The notes under the pieces are model-generated. The model was not told the DNA's origin. It made no database searches and was given only the letters and a program-made list of their open reading frames with translations. Below, piece after piece: positions 1 to 9,309 of a stretch of 64,000 nt of DNA (its first letter is position 1; every line of letters begins with the position of its first letter). The stretch covers positions 2,789,501 to 2,853,500 of the forward strand of contig JAHCHX010000001.1 in the NCBI GenBank assembly GCA_026129545.1. Reading direction: 5' to 3'. Made by a program: the position numbers and the translations under genes. This stretch comes from Saprospiraceae bacterium (GTDB taxonomy: Bacteria; Bacteroidota; Bacteroidia; Chitinophagales; Saprospiraceae).

Positions 1-1
1 C

Positions 2-1432
2 GCGCCCGTCCAGATTACGCGCGAACTTTTGCTGCGCGGCTTCAACCAGCCTGTTTTTTTGGAAAAGATTTTTCCCGACGACCGCTCCCTGTGGTATGCT
101 GCCAAAACTCGCCAGCTCAACGCCCTAGCCCCCAACTCGGCAAGCAAAAACCCGGCACCTGTGCCACAGGGATTCTTGCTGGTGTTCGACCAATTTGAGG
201 AGCTGTTCACCTATCCCGACGAAGCGGTGCAACAATTCGGGCGACAACTCGCCGAACTACTCCAGACAGCCGTGCCACAGCGCGTGCGCAAAATGGCCGA
301 GCTGTTTCTGCTTGCCCAACCCGACCTCTTGACCGACGAGGAAGAAGCGGCGTTGGAAAGCCGCCTCAACATCCGAATCGTGTGCGCTATCCGCTCCGAC
401 CGCATGAGCCTCCTCGACCGGCTTTCCACTTTTGTGCCGCAAATACTCTCGCAACGATACGAGCTGCAATCCCTTAGCCCAGCGGAGGCGCGTGCTGCCA
501 TAGAGCAACCCGCTCAAAAAGAAGGCTCTTATGCCACGTTGCCCTTCCAGTATGCCCCCGCAGCGCTCGATACGATGCTTGCTTACCTGACCAAAGGCGG
601 AACACAGCCCATCGAATCCTTCCAGTTGCAGATACTTTGTCAATCCATCGAACAGTATGTGTACCGGTCTGCCGATTACTTCATCGAGCCAGACGACGTG
701 GGCGAGCCTGAACAGGTGTTTAGGCACTATTACGACAACCAGATTGCCCAAATAGACGACCCCGCAGAACAGCTGGCCGCCCGACGACTTATTGAGGAAG
801 GGCTGGTCTATGAAAAAGAGCAACGGCGGCTTACCCTCTTCGATGTGCAAATCCATGAATCCTACGGCATCAGCGACGACCTGCTGCTCCGTCTCGTGGA
901 CACACATTTGCTACGGGCAGAGCCTAACCTGCGGGGGGGATATACTTACGAGCTCAGCCACGACACGCTCGTGGCCCCGGTTTTGAAAGCCAAAACACGC
1001 CGCTTGGAGGCAGAGCTGCGTGCCGCCGAAGCAGAAGCCGAACGCAGACGGCAAGCAGAGCTCGCCGAGGCAGAGCGAAAACGCCAAGCAGAACTGACGG
1101 AAGAACGCCGCAAGCGCCAACGCGCCACTCGCTATGCCGTTATCGGATTCGTGCTTGCGGGGGTATCCATAGTGACCTCCATCATGGCGATAAAACAAAG
1201 CCGATTGGCCCACGACGCACAATTGAAGGCCGAAATGTCGCAACAAAATGCCGAGCGAAGCCTCGCCGAGCTAAAACAAAAACAGGTGGATGACTACCTG
1301 AAAAAGGCTGAAACACACCGACTCACCGGAGAGCCGCTGCTCGAGCTCAAAATGTTGCGCGCGGCTTTAGGGGTGGATTCTACCCGCGCCGACCTGTTGG
1401 AGCAAGTGCGCCTGCTGGAGCGCAATGAATAG
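2..1432 (+). CDS. nSTAND1-type P-loop ATPase, membrane-anchored (5' end outside window)
   Basis: The frame is open to the left edge, so this is the C-terminal part of a larger protein. A Walker B-like segment LLVFDQFEELF near base 180-210 is typical of the nSTAND1 group of STAND ATPases. It is followed by a helical region and a winged-helix-like segment ending in YELSHDTLVAPVL (about 945-985), also usual in this group. Next come an Ala/Glu/Arg-rich coiled coil (about 1000-1130), one transmembrane helix (about 1135-1195) and a short TPR-like tail. STAND proteins are NTP-dependent switches, usually with an N-terminal effector and a C-terminal repeat sensor. Here the WD40 sensor is missing from the polypeptide and a WD40 gene follows directly. 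The effector domain, if any, lies outside the window. Family call is good; cellular role is unknown. Confidence 0.8.
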   Translation, partial: APVQITRELLLRGFNQPVFLEKIFPDDRSLWYAAKTRQLNALAPNSASKNPAPVPQGFLLVFDQFEELFTYPDEAVQQFGRQLAELLQTAVPQRVRKMAELFLLAQPDLLTDEEEAALESRLNIRIVCAIRSDRMSLLDRLSTFVPQILSQRYELQSLSPAEARAAIEQPAQKEGSYATLPFQYAPAALDTMLAYLTKGGTQPIESFQLQILCQSIEQYVYRSADYFIEPDDVGEPEQVFRHYYDNQIAQIDDPAEQLAARRLIEEGLVYEKEQRRLTLFDVQIHESYGISDDLLLRLVDTHLLRAEPNLRGGYTYELSHDTLVAPVLKAKTRRLEAELRAAEAEAERRRQAELAEAERKRQAELTEERRKRQRATRYAVIGFVLAGVSIVTSIMAIKQSRLAHDAQLKAEMSQQNAERSLAELKQKQVDDYLKKAETHRLTGEPLLELKMLRAALGVDSTRADLLEQVRLLERNE

Positions 1433-1434
1433 AG

Positions 1435-1483
1435 TTGTTGCGGTGGAGGGCTTTCCCTTCGCCAAAGGCCTCCACCGCAACAA
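1435..1483. other. 15-bp perfect hairpin between the STAND and WD40 genes
   Basis: Arms 1435-1449 (TTGTTGCGGTGGAGG) and 1469-1483 are perfect reverse complements, and four more pairs (1451-1454 with 1464-1467) continue inward after one mismatch. It begins two bases after the stop codon of the ATPase gene. No clear T-run follows, so it may be a weak terminator, an RNA-stability element or a processing site rather than a standard intrinsic terminator. Confidence 0.7.
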
Positions 1484-1557
1484 GTCTAATAGTGCCTTTG
1501 GTCAACATCACTTATTATCGTCACTATCGCAGCATCACCCAAACCATGATACTTGCC

Positions 1558-4500
1558 ATGCCGAAAACGCACCTACTTTTCATAACACTTTGCTGGTTGG
1601 CGGGTTTCGCGCCCCTCAACGCGCAATATACCGATTGCGCAAGGTTACTGCGCGAAGCCGCCGATTTTGAAAAAAACAAGCAGTACGACCGCGCTCTGAA
1701 AAAATACCTTTCGGCTAAGGAAGAGTGTGATGCCGCCACCTCAGCCGAGGTGAATCGCAAGGTGTTGGCCGTTTTTGAAAAAATAGAGCAGCAGCGCCTT
1801 GAAGCTGAATCCGCCAAACGCCAAGCAGAAGCCAATGCCTACCGCGCCTTGAACGCCGAGCGCACCACGCTGCTAGAAAAACAAAAAGCCGAGCGCTCCT
1901 CCGAGGCCAACCGATTGGCAGCCCTCGCCTTGTCAAAAGCAACAGAGAATCCCACCCTTGGCCGACATTTGGCCGCCATGGCTTGGGAAAAGTCGCTCGA
2001 TTCGACCGGCCAGTATTGCATGGAGCCGGGAGTGGCAACCGTGATGCACAGCATCGCCAGCGCCCCCGACGCATGGGTGTATCGCCCCTTCAAAGCACAC
2101 ACTGGCAGGGTGTACGACATCGCGTTTTCTCCAAACGGGACAACACTCATCACTTGCGGAACCGACTCCACCATGCGTCTTTGGGGCTTGGATGGAAAGC
2201 AGCGTTGGGCTGCTCCTATCCATGCCCAAACGAGAGGAGATGCGGTCTTTTCGCCGAATGGAAGGTATATCGTTTCAAAAGGGCAAGACAGCATATATCT
2301 CCTTGATAGCGACAATGGGGCTTTACTAAAAACATTTGACCGACAAAAGGGAATGTTGGGCCAACCTGTATTCTCTCCTGACAACAAGCATTTGCTAATT
2401 GTCCATGATACCTGTACCGTATGGGATATAGAGACCGGAGACGTGGTCAGGAAATTCTCCAATAGTTTTTTGGAAAAGAATACCTTTAAAGGAAGCTATT
2501 CCCCCGATGGCTCGCTTATCCTTTTGGGCGGGTATAGCAATAGTGGTTATCCTAATTTTGTGCTCGTGGATACATTGGGGCGCACTATTGACACACTATG
2601 GGGCAAAAAAACCCACGCAAGCGAAGTGCAATTCACACCCGATGGAAGCAAGCTGATAATCTCAAAGAGTCAGTTTTTGATTTTAAAGGATATAGAAACA
2701 GGTCAGCTGGATTCTGTTAGAATGTTGTATTCGGGCTATAAATTGGCTATCAGTGAAAAAAATAGTCAGATAGCGACATTTCAATACTCCGAATTGATGC
2801 TAATTGATTACGTCAACTTGACCACAACCAAGCTCCCATTAACCTACACGGACTTTGGTTATGGTATAGCGAAGATAGTATTCGTGCAGAATGGCCGAGT
2901 ATTAGCAATCTCTTCTCATAGCGGCAATATAGGCTTTTACGATATTGAAAGGAAGACCTTCTCCCAAATCAGGATACATGATAGGTCTTCTTCTATCGTT
3001 ACCACTCCCAAAGGAAATGTTTTATCTAGTGTAGGCGATGGAGGGGAGGTGCTTCTGTGGCAAAAAAACATGACTCCCGCAAAGGTCGCTTCCTTTTTAA
3101 AAATCTCTCCCGACGGCGAAAGAATAGCAGCGGGCGAGTATGAAAACGCTCGCGCTAGCATACAGATACTGGATTCCGTCACAAATTTAGTGGCAACCCT
3201 GCACGCACCATTTTACTACCCCATACAATCCGACGACATTCATTTTTTATCAAAAAGCAAACAACTCTTGGTCCATTGTCCCGATAGCACGATTCGGACT
3301 TGGGATTACGATGGGAACTTGAAGCATACATTTCGAGCGGATGAGCTGGCTACTGGCACTGTATTGATTTCGCCAATGGGTGACCGCATATTGAGCGTTA
3401 ATAACAAAGGGAATGCTCTAATCTGGGATGACAAAGGAGAAAAAGTTGGTGTGTTGGATGCTAAAACCAATGCTAGGTATAACAATATGCATTCTGTTAA
3501 ATTCTCCCCGGATGGCTCCGATTTTTATATTCAAGGAGATACGTCAACATATCTATTCGACAAAAACGGCGTGTTGGCAGCACAGATAAATGGGTTATTT
3601 TCCTCCATTGGTTTTTCGCCTTTTGGCCACATCTGGGCAATTGAGGATTATCCTGATTACAGGCTAAAAGTATGGGATAAACGCGGCAAATTATTGGTAG
3701 ATGCGCCAAAATCGTATTCTTATAGCTTTTCCTTAGATGGTCAACAATTGGCCATTGCCAACGACAATCAACAAATTACAGTTTGGGATATGCCTACCCA
3801 GCGTTCCAAAAGATGGACAGCGCCTGCCAACATAGAGAGACTGGCTTACGGCTCAAATGGCCTGTTGTATGCAACGGCCAACGCCTATCCCAACCATATC
3901 ACATACATATTGGACAGCAATGGCCGTGAAGCAGGCCGGTACAGCGGTAGTTTGCCCATTAGGTCAAGTAATTTTCTTTTCCCCGATGGCCGCGTGCTCA
4001 GCTACAAGCTCAAAGCTGGCAAATGCGAATACTTACAGGTATTCGATAGGCATTACCGCGTTTCACAGATATTGGAAGGTTTGTCAAGCTTGGAGGGCCA
4101 CGATATCTCGGCAGATGGTCGCTTCAAACTCGCGTGGAGCAGAGATAAAATTATCGTCTGGGACAACAACGGTCGCCCGTTGCGCACCTTCTCAGGTGCC
4201 GCAAACAATGTGAATAAAGCTTATTTCACACCTGATAGTCGGTATATTGTGGAAGAATCGGATTGGGGCCGTACGATATTGTGGGACAACCCAACCACCT
4301 ATATCAGTCAAAGCAAAGCCTTGAGCGTCTCTGACTTGTTAAAAGCGGGCGCAGGCATCAGTAGGGACAGCGTGTTGGCTTCCAACGACCCCGACATATT
4401 GGCCGAAGCTGCCGATTTTTACTTTTACGACCGCAATGAACCTAATGAGGCAGAGGCTTTTTATGAGCGTCTCGAAACAACTCGACACACGCCCAGAGCC

Positions 4501-5835
4501 TTGACGCATCTGTACGACATCGCCCAACAGACTGGCCGTACATTCGACAATCGCCGCTTCCTCCAATCCAGCAACTTCCCCGAGCTGAACTACTACGGGG
4601 ATTTCTTGCTAAACAAAAAACAATGGTCGGACGCTCGAGCGGTATATGAAAAAGCGACTTCCGTGCAAGCCAACGCACACAGCCTCTTTCAACTCAATGT
4701 GATAGCGGACACGTTGCGTCAACCGTTCGACATGAGTAGATTTGATGTGCTGGCCAACGAGCCAAATGGGTTGAGTCAAGCAGCATATATGTATTACGTC
4801 GCTGAAAAATGGGGGCCATCCAAACATCTATATGAGATGGTCGAGCGAAAGCAACATAGGACGGACAACTTGCTTCAGATTTATCGCATCTCCGAAAAAA
4901 CGGGGCAAGAGCCTCCTGAATTCAATCGCTTTTTGAGCAGTGAAGATGCTTATGAATTGGAGCAGTACGGCAATTTTTTCTTCAATGCCCGCCAATGGTC
5001 GAAAGCGCAGCTCTTGCTTGAGAAAGCATCCCGCATTCAGCCCACCAGCTTTGTGTTGCATCGCCTACAGATAATGGCCGATAGCCTTGGTCAAACAGTT
5101 GACTTCGAGCAATTCATGTTGTTGAAAAATGCCGACGAGGTGCTGAGCAGCGCCGATTTCTTCTACGACCGACGCGAATGGGAAAAAGCCAAGCGTCTTT
5201 ATGACAAGGCGGGCTCAATGGGCGTATTGCCAAATGCTTACACCTTTGCTCGGATGGTGGCGCTCGCCGCAAGAACAAGCACTACGCTTGATATGGAAAA
5301 AATCAAAAGGCTCAATCAGACTTCGGACAATTATTTTTGGGTGGATGCTACACTTGAAGCACAATTTTATGCAAAAGACACCTCCCTGAGCCATGAGGAA
5401 CTCCTGAATTTCCTTGTCGTCTTGCGGCAACTGGAGGACGAGTTGTTTGCCATTGACACCAGCGCAAGGGTTCGCCGGCAGGTTGCTTCACGCTATACCT
5501 CCATTGCATGGCAACACCTTTCCACCCGGCGCGAAAGCCATGCAAAAGCGGTAGAGTTGGCCAGCAGACGTGGCTTGGAAATCGTCCCTGACGAGACCAC
5601 CGTCGAGAATAAGGTGCTGAAAACCAATATGCCCACCTCCCTCGTGTTGCAAGGACGCTTTGAAGAGGCTTGGCGCGATTGGTATGAGCCGCTCAAAGAG
5701 CGCGAGTACGGGCGCAACAACTACCCCACTTTCCGCGACGTGTTTCTCGGCGACATCAAAATCTTGGAAGAAGCAGGTGTGAAACACCCCGATTTTGAAA
5801 AAGTGAAAACCCGACTGAATGCGGCTGGCCGATGA
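1558..5835 (+). CDS. Secreted WD40-repeat protein with C-terminal TPR-like repeats
   Basis: The frame is open from 1435, but the ATG at 1558 starts a convincing signal peptide (MPKTHLLFITLCWLAGFAP, ending LNAQ); an ATG at 1546 is the alternative. The mature protein (about 1400 residues) starts with a helical/TPR-like segment and a coiled coil. Next is the stretch NRLAALALSKATENPTLG, which resembles the linker usually found between nSTAND domains and WD40 propellers. Many WD40-type blades follow (VYDIAFSPNG, MRLWGLDG, IRTWDYDG, ALIWDDKG, IIVWDNNG), enough for more than one propeller. From about residue 930 come repeated 'YGDFLLNKKQWSDARAVYEKA'-like helical hairpins of TPR/Sel1 type. Its position behind the membrane-anchored ATPase suggests an extracytoplasmic sensor partner; that link is inference. 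Confidence 0.8.
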   Translation: MPKTHLLFITLCWLAGFAPLNAQYTDCARLLREAADFEKNKQYDRALKKYLSAKEECDAATSAEVNRKVLAVFEKIEQQRLEAESAKRQAEANAYRALNAERTTLLEKQKAERSSEANRLAALALSKATENPTLGRHLAAMAWEKSLDSTGQYCMEPGVATVMHSIASAPDAWVYRPFKAHTGRVYDIAFSPNGTTLITCGTDSTMRLWGLDGKQRWAAPIHAQTRGDAVFSPNGRYIVSKGQDSIYLLDSDNGALLKTFDRQKGMLGQPVFSPDNKHLLIVHDTCTVWDIETGDVVRKFSNSFLEKNTFKGSYSPDGSLILLGGYSNSGYPNFVLVDTLGRTIDTLWGKKTHASEVQFTPDGSKLIISKSQFLILKDIETGQLDSVRMLYSGYKLAISEKNSQIATFQYSELMLIDYVNLTTTKLPLTYTDFGYGIAKIVFVQNGRVLAISSHSGNIGFYDIERKTFSQIRIHDRSSSIVTTPKGNVLSSVGDGGEVLLWQKNMTPAKVASFLKISPDGERIAAGEYENARASIQILDSVTNLVATLHAPFYYPIQSDDIHFLSKSKQLLVHCPDSTIRTWDYDGNLKHTFRADELATGTVLISPMGDRILSVNNKGNALIWDDKGEKVGVLDAKTNARYNNMHSVKFSPDGSDFYIQGDTSTYLFDKNGVLAAQINGLFSSIGFSPFGHIWAIEDYPDYRLKVWDKRGKLLVDAPKSYSYSFSLDGQQLAIANDNQQITVWDMPTQRSKRWTAPANIERLAYGSNGLLYATANAYPNHITYILDSNGREAGRYSGSLPIRSSNFLFPDGRVLSYKLKAGKCEYLQVFDRHYRVSQILEGLSSLEGHDISADGRFKLAWSRDKIIVWDNNGRPLRTFSGAANNVNKAYFTPDSRYIVEESDWGRTILWDNPTTYISQSKALSVSDLLKAGAGISRDSVLASNDPDILAEAADFYFYDRNEPNEAEAFYERLETTRHTPRALTHLYDIAQQTGRTFDNRRFLQSSNFPELNYYGDFLLNKKQWSDARAVYEKATSVQANAHSLFQLNVIADTLRQPFDMSRFDVLANEPNGLSQAAYMYYVAEKWGPSKHLYEMVERKQHRTDNLLQIYRISEKTGQEPPEFNRFLSSEDAYELEQYGNFFFNARQWSKAQLLLEKASRIQPTSFVLHRLQIMADSLGQTVDFEQFMLLKNADEVLSSADFFYDRREWEKAKRLYDKAGSMGVLPNAYTFARMVALAARTSTTLDMEKIKRLNQTSDNYFWVDATLEAQFYAKDTSLSHEELLNFLVVLRQLEDELFAIDTSARVRRQVASRYTSIAWQHLSTRRESHAKAVELASRRGLEIVPDETTVENKVLKTNMPTSLVLQGRFEEAWRDWYEPLKEREYGRNNYPTFRDVFLGDIKILEEAGVKHPDFEKVKTRLNAAGR

Positions 5836-5851
5836 CGGCCCGCGGAGGACA

Positions 5852-6925
5852 TCACTCATCCCCAAACAACCACGTTGCCGCTTTGGGAAATTCACGCCCC
5901 CAACGTGCCTCGTTGTGCTTCCCTTCCGGGTCTGTCTCAAGACGCACCTGAGTGCGTCCGCGACTTGCTCGCTCCGCCGCCTCTTTGAATTTTTTCAAAT
6001 TGGGCAACATCCCCGAACCCTCCTGACTGCCCCCATAGAGATAAATTTTTGTGGGCGAATCGAATGCGGCGAAGTACATCGGCTCTGCGTATATTTTGGG
6101 AGAAGCCCACAATGAGGGAGAGAAAATCATGAACTTGGAATACACCTCAGGGAACATCAAGCCTGCGTAGATGCTAATCAGCCCGCCCATGCTGCTGCCA
6201 CCGATGCCAGTGTGCTGTCGGTCGGGCAAGGTGCGAAAATGCTTGTCAATGTGCGGCTTGAGTGTTTCCGCCAAAAAGCGGGCGTAGTCGCGCCCAAGCC
6301 CCTCGCCCCAGCGCGACGAGTGATACGGCGAAAATTCCTTGATGCGCTCTTTGCCGCCATGGTCAATGGCCACCACGATGAAATCGCCCTTCCCCTTTTG
6401 GGCAAGTGCGGCCAACCGTTTGTCCACCCCCCAAGTGCCGAAAGGCGCGTCGTCTTCAAACAGGTTCTGTCCGTCTTGCAGATAAAGCACCGGATAATGG
6501 CGAGTGGTTTGGTGATAATTCCACGGCAACATGACGGCGATGCGGCGGCGGCGGCGCAATTGGGGCACGTTGAACCGTTTGGCCACGATTTGAATGTCGG
6601 GATAAAACTGCGGGTCGTAGCCCTCGGTGTGCTGCTTCCAGCGCGGCACCACATCGGCCACTTTGCCACGCGGCACTTCCATGCGACGATTGACTGGCGG
6701 GAAACCATCTTGCCCAAGCTCCTCGGCCTCCCAGCCGCCTTTCACATATTTGTACTCGAATGGCTCGCTTGTGTGCGGTATTTCCTTGAAAGTGAATTGG
6801 TAGTGTCCGTCTTTTACTTTCAACATCTTAAAGCGCTCGTCGCGAGTAGTCCAAGCGTTGAAAGTCCCCGTCAGGAACACAGGTCGGGCATCGTCGTTCG
6901 GCGTGAAAAGGTCGAGCGTGAGCAT
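5852..6925 (-). CDS. Esterase D/enterochelin-esterase-like hydrolase with N-terminal CBM48/E-set domain
   Basis: Start chosen at 6925 (MLTLDLFTPN), because the E-set/CBM48-like fold begins there (PVFLTGTFNAWTTRDERFKM); an upstream ATG at 6979 is possible. The second half is an alpha/beta hydrolase of the esterase D family: YPVLYLQDGQNLF, then the nucleophile elbow GIGGSSMGGLIS, then a region with an Asp and a C-terminal His (GKHNEARW) that could complete the triad. Such proteins cleave ester bonds of siderophores or of acylated polysaccharides; the glycan-binding-like domain favours the latter. No signal peptide is seen at this start. The gene converges on the WD40 gene with a 16-bp gap. Confidence 0.8.
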   Translation of the reverse strand: MLTLDLFTPNDDARPVFLTGTFNAWTTRDERFKMLKVKDGHYQFTFKEIPHTSEPFEYKYVKGGWEAEELGQDGFPPVNRRMEVPRGKVADVVPRWKQHTEGYDPQFYPDIQIVAKRFNVPQLRRRRRIAVMLPWNYHQTTRHYPVLYLQDGQNLFEDDAPFGTWGVDKRLAALAQKGKGDFIVVAIDHGGKERIKEFSPYHSSRWGEGLGRDYARFLAETLKPHIDKHFRTLPDRQHTGIGGSSMGGLISIYAGLMFPEVYSKFMIFSPSLWASPKIYAEPMYFAAFDSPTKIYLYGGSQEGSGMLPNLKKFKEAAERASRGRTQVRLETDPEGKHNEARWGREFPKAATWLFGDE

Positions 6926-7120
6926 AGAATGATGCGCAGATGCGGAGACACCACCCCTTGTTGGTGTTGCGAATAACATAAAAGCTGGTCGGATGAATGG
7001 CCTAAGGGATAGACAACATGGCAAAACAGATGCCAACGCTTTTGGTTCGGGGCTATCGGCGGGATGAAATAGGGGCGGCAAACATCCAAAAAAATTTTGG
7101 TGAATCAAGGCATAACCTGT

Positions 7121-7219
7121 TCAAACCGTTTTTGGCGCAGCAAGAAAATCCCAAACATGCTCCAAGGCCATGCCAAACAGCACGAATACAAATCCCAAAA
7201 GCAATGTCAGCTTTTTCAT
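7121..7219 (-). CDS. Possible 32-residue single-pass membrane peptide
   Basis: An ATG at 7219 opens a 32-codon frame: MKKLTLLLGFVFVLFG, then MALEHVWDFLAAPKTV, then TGA. Two lysines after Met, a hydrophobic core of about 15 residues and a short polar tail give a tiny membrane peptide or a signal-like sequence. A TTG-N23-TACCTTTG element lies about 85-118 bases upstream, so the gene could be transcribed. I do not recognise a family. A chance frame is quite possible, since only length and composition speak for it. Confidence 0.4.
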   Translation of the reverse strand: MKKLTLLLGFVFVLFGMALEHVWDFLAAPKTV

Positions 7220-7303
7220 ATCAAGTGGAGGGCTTTGGCGCCCTTTTTCAACGGCGAATTTTTGGATGCTCTCTTATTCGACGCAAAACGATTTTGAATA
7301 CTC

Positions 7304-7337
7304 CAAAGGTATGTTTTTTGGCAGCGACGAACAGCAA
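7304..7337 (-). promoter_or_regulatory. Promoter-like element for the small minus-strand gene
   Basis: On the minus strand TACCTTTG (7311 to 7304) matches the Bacteroidota -7 consensus TAnnTTTG, with TTG at 7337-7335 at a 23-bp spacing. It would give a leader of about 80 bases to the peptide at 7219. Confidence 0.4.
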
Positions 7338-7400
7338 ATGGGTCGCGGTTGCTCCCCCGATTTTTCCCTTCCGCCGATAAAGCAGCAGAAACTTTCTACC

Positions 7401-7427
7401 TTGATAGCAAACGTTGCGCTAACTTTG
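7401..7427 (+). promoter_or_regulatory. Promoter-like element for the M1 aminopeptidase
   Basis: TTG at 7401 and TAACTTTG at 7420-7427 fit the Bacteroidota -33/-7 pattern with a 16-bp spacer. The leader would be about 95 bases. Confidence 0.4.
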
Positions 7428-7528
7428 AACCGTTCTGCGAACGTTTTCAAGGCATTGCGTCAGTGTTGCGAGCTTTACCTCATGGCGCAGCCGCTGCTTG
7501 GAACGTCGGCAAAGTATCACCCGAATAA

Positions 7529-9193
7529 ATGTCCATGCTCCACACTATGACTGCTTCGAAGCCCCTCGTCCTTAGCGCCTTTTTTTTGCTCGTCGCGCAA
7601 TTTGCTTACCCCCAAATGCCCGTTTTCACCAAAGACGACACCCTGCGAGGCAGCATCACGCCCGAACGCGCGTGGTGGGATTTGACTTTTTACAAATTGA
7701 CATTGAGCGTCAATCCATCTGAAAAAAGCATCGCTGGCAGCAACGAGATACACTACAAAGTGCTCAGCCCCAAGCGCCAGCTGCAAATTGACCTGCAACC
7801 CCCACTTGTGCTCGAACGCGCCGAACAAGATGGCGAACCGCTCGAAGTCGTTCGGCAAGGCAAAAACGCCTATTTCGTCGAACTAAAAAAAGAACAGCCC
7901 ATTGGCTCCCGACAGTCACTCACCGTGTGGTATTCGGGCAAGCCCAGAGTAGCCGTCAATGCCCCATGGGATGGCGGTTTCAGCTGGTCGAAAGATGACA
8001 AAGGCCAGCCTTTCGTGGCCACCTCGTGCCAAGGGCTTGGCGCCAGCGTGTGGTGGCCTTGCAAAGACCACGCCTACGACGAGCCTGACTCGCAGGCCAT
8101 CATCGTCACCGTGCCCAATGGCCTCATGGACGTCTCGAATGGTCGGCTCCGCCGAGCGACCGACAACGGCGACGGCACGCGCACCTTCGAGTGGTTTGTG
8201 TCGAATCCCATCAACAACTACGGCGTGAACGTGAACATCGCCGACTACACACATTTCGCCGACACTTTCCACGGGGAGAAGGGGGTGCTGACGCTTGATT
8301 ATTATGTGTTGCCGAAAAACTTGGAAAAGGCCCAAAAGCAGTTTCAGCAAGTGAAGCCGATGTTGCGGGCGTTCGAACATTGGTTTGGACCTTACCCTTT
8401 TTATGAAGACGGCTACAAATTGGTGGAGGCGCCTTATCTGGGCATGGAGCACCAAAGCTCCGTCACCTATGGCAATCAATATCTCAACGGCTACCTCGGC
8501 ATGGATTTGTCTGGCACAGGCTGGGGCAAAAAATGGGATTTTATCATCATTCACGAATCGGGGCACGAGTGGTTCGCCAACAACATCACCTATCGCGACA
8601 TCGCGGATATGTGGGTGCATGAAAGTTTCACCAATTACAGCGAAGGGCTTTACACCGAATATCACTACGGAAAAGCGGCAGGCGCGGAATACATTCGAGG
8701 CACCCGCCGGATGATTGAGAACAAATCAACCATCGTGGGCATCTACGGCGTGAACCACGAAGGCTCTTCCGATATGTACTACAAGGGCGGCAACATGCTC
8801 CACACCATCCGGCAAGTCGTGGACAACGACGCGCAGTGGCGCTCCATCCTGCGCGGCCTCAACCGCGATTTTTACCACCAAACGGTGGACGGCACACAAG
8901 TGGAGGCATACATCATCAAACATTCGGGAAAACCCTTGCAAAAGGTGTTCGACCAATATCTGCGCACCACAGACATCCCGGTGCTCGAATATCGCCTCAA
9001 AAAAGGCAAGGTGGAATACCGATGGACAAACTGCGTGGAGGGGTTTGATATGCCCTTGAAGGTGGCGCTCTCGCCTAAAAAGTTTGAGTTCATCCATCCC
9101 ACAACAGAGTGGAAATCAAGCCCATGCAAGTTGGGCAAAAAGGACGAACTAGTGGTGGATGAGGAGTTTTATGTTTTTTCAAAAAAGGGGTGA
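7529..9193 (+). CDS. Secreted M1-family zinc aminopeptidase
   Basis: The gluzincin site is complete: HESGH (His342, Glu343, His346) and the third ligand Glu365 in WVHESFTNY, 22 residues after the first Glu pair as in M1 enzymes. LGMEHQSSVTYGN is the GxMEN-equivalent substrate loop. The N-terminal beta domain (about residues 45-230) precedes the catalytic domain. At about 550 residues the protein lacks the long C-terminal helical domain of classical aminopeptidase N, as in other short bacterial M1 proteins. ATGs at 7529, 7535 and 7547 are possible; the last begins the signal peptide MTASKPLVLSAFFLLVAQFA. It probably acts in the periplasm or at the surface, trimming N-terminal residues from peptides. 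Confidence 0.9.
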   Translation: MSMLHTMTASKPLVLSAFFLLVAQFAYPQMPVFTKDDTLRGSITPERAWWDLTFYKLTLSVNPSEKSIAGSNEIHYKVLSPKRQLQIDLQPPLVLERAEQDGEPLEVVRQGKNAYFVELKKEQPIGSRQSLTVWYSGKPRVAVNAPWDGGFSWSKDDKGQPFVATSCQGLGASVWWPCKDHAYDEPDSQAIIVTVPNGLMDVSNGRLRRATDNGDGTRTFEWFVSNPINNYGVNVNIADYTHFADTFHGEKGVLTLDYYVLPKNLEKAQKQFQQVKPMLRAFEHWFGPYPFYEDGYKLVEAPYLGMEHQSSVTYGNQYLNGYLGMDLSGTGWGKKWDFIIIHESGHEWFANNITYRDIADMWVHESFTNYSEGLYTEYHYGKAAGAEYIRGTRRMIENKSTIVGIYGVNHEGSSDMYYKGGNMLHTIRQVVDNDAQWRSILRGLNRDFYHQTVDGTQVEAYIIKHSGKPLQKVFDQYLRTTDIPVLEYRLKKGKVEYRWTNCVEGFDMPLKVALSPKKFEFIHPTTEWKSSPCKLGKKDELVVDEEFYVFSKKG

Positions 9194-9309
9194 CGCTCTC
9201 TGCAAAAGACATTCCAAGCCAAACCATGCTTTTCTCCGATATTTAATACCCACCATAGCGACGCAGCGCGCAAATGGCAGTAAGTTTAAGCCATTAAATT
9301 CGCTTGGTG

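Larger units (their letters stand above)
6926..7528. other. 603-bp divergent intergenic region
   Basis: The region separates the minus-strand esterase from the plus-strand aminopeptidase. It holds a possible 32-codon minus-strand gene (7121-7219) with a promoter-like element, and a promoter-like element for the aminopeptidase. The longer open frames on the plus strand here have no recognisable protein character and I do not support them. Confidence 0.6.

Noticed and set aside
7018..7380. 120-codon plus-strand frame between esterase and aminopeptidase
   Set aside because: No recognisable character; overlaps the more convincing tiny minus-strand gene and promoter elements.
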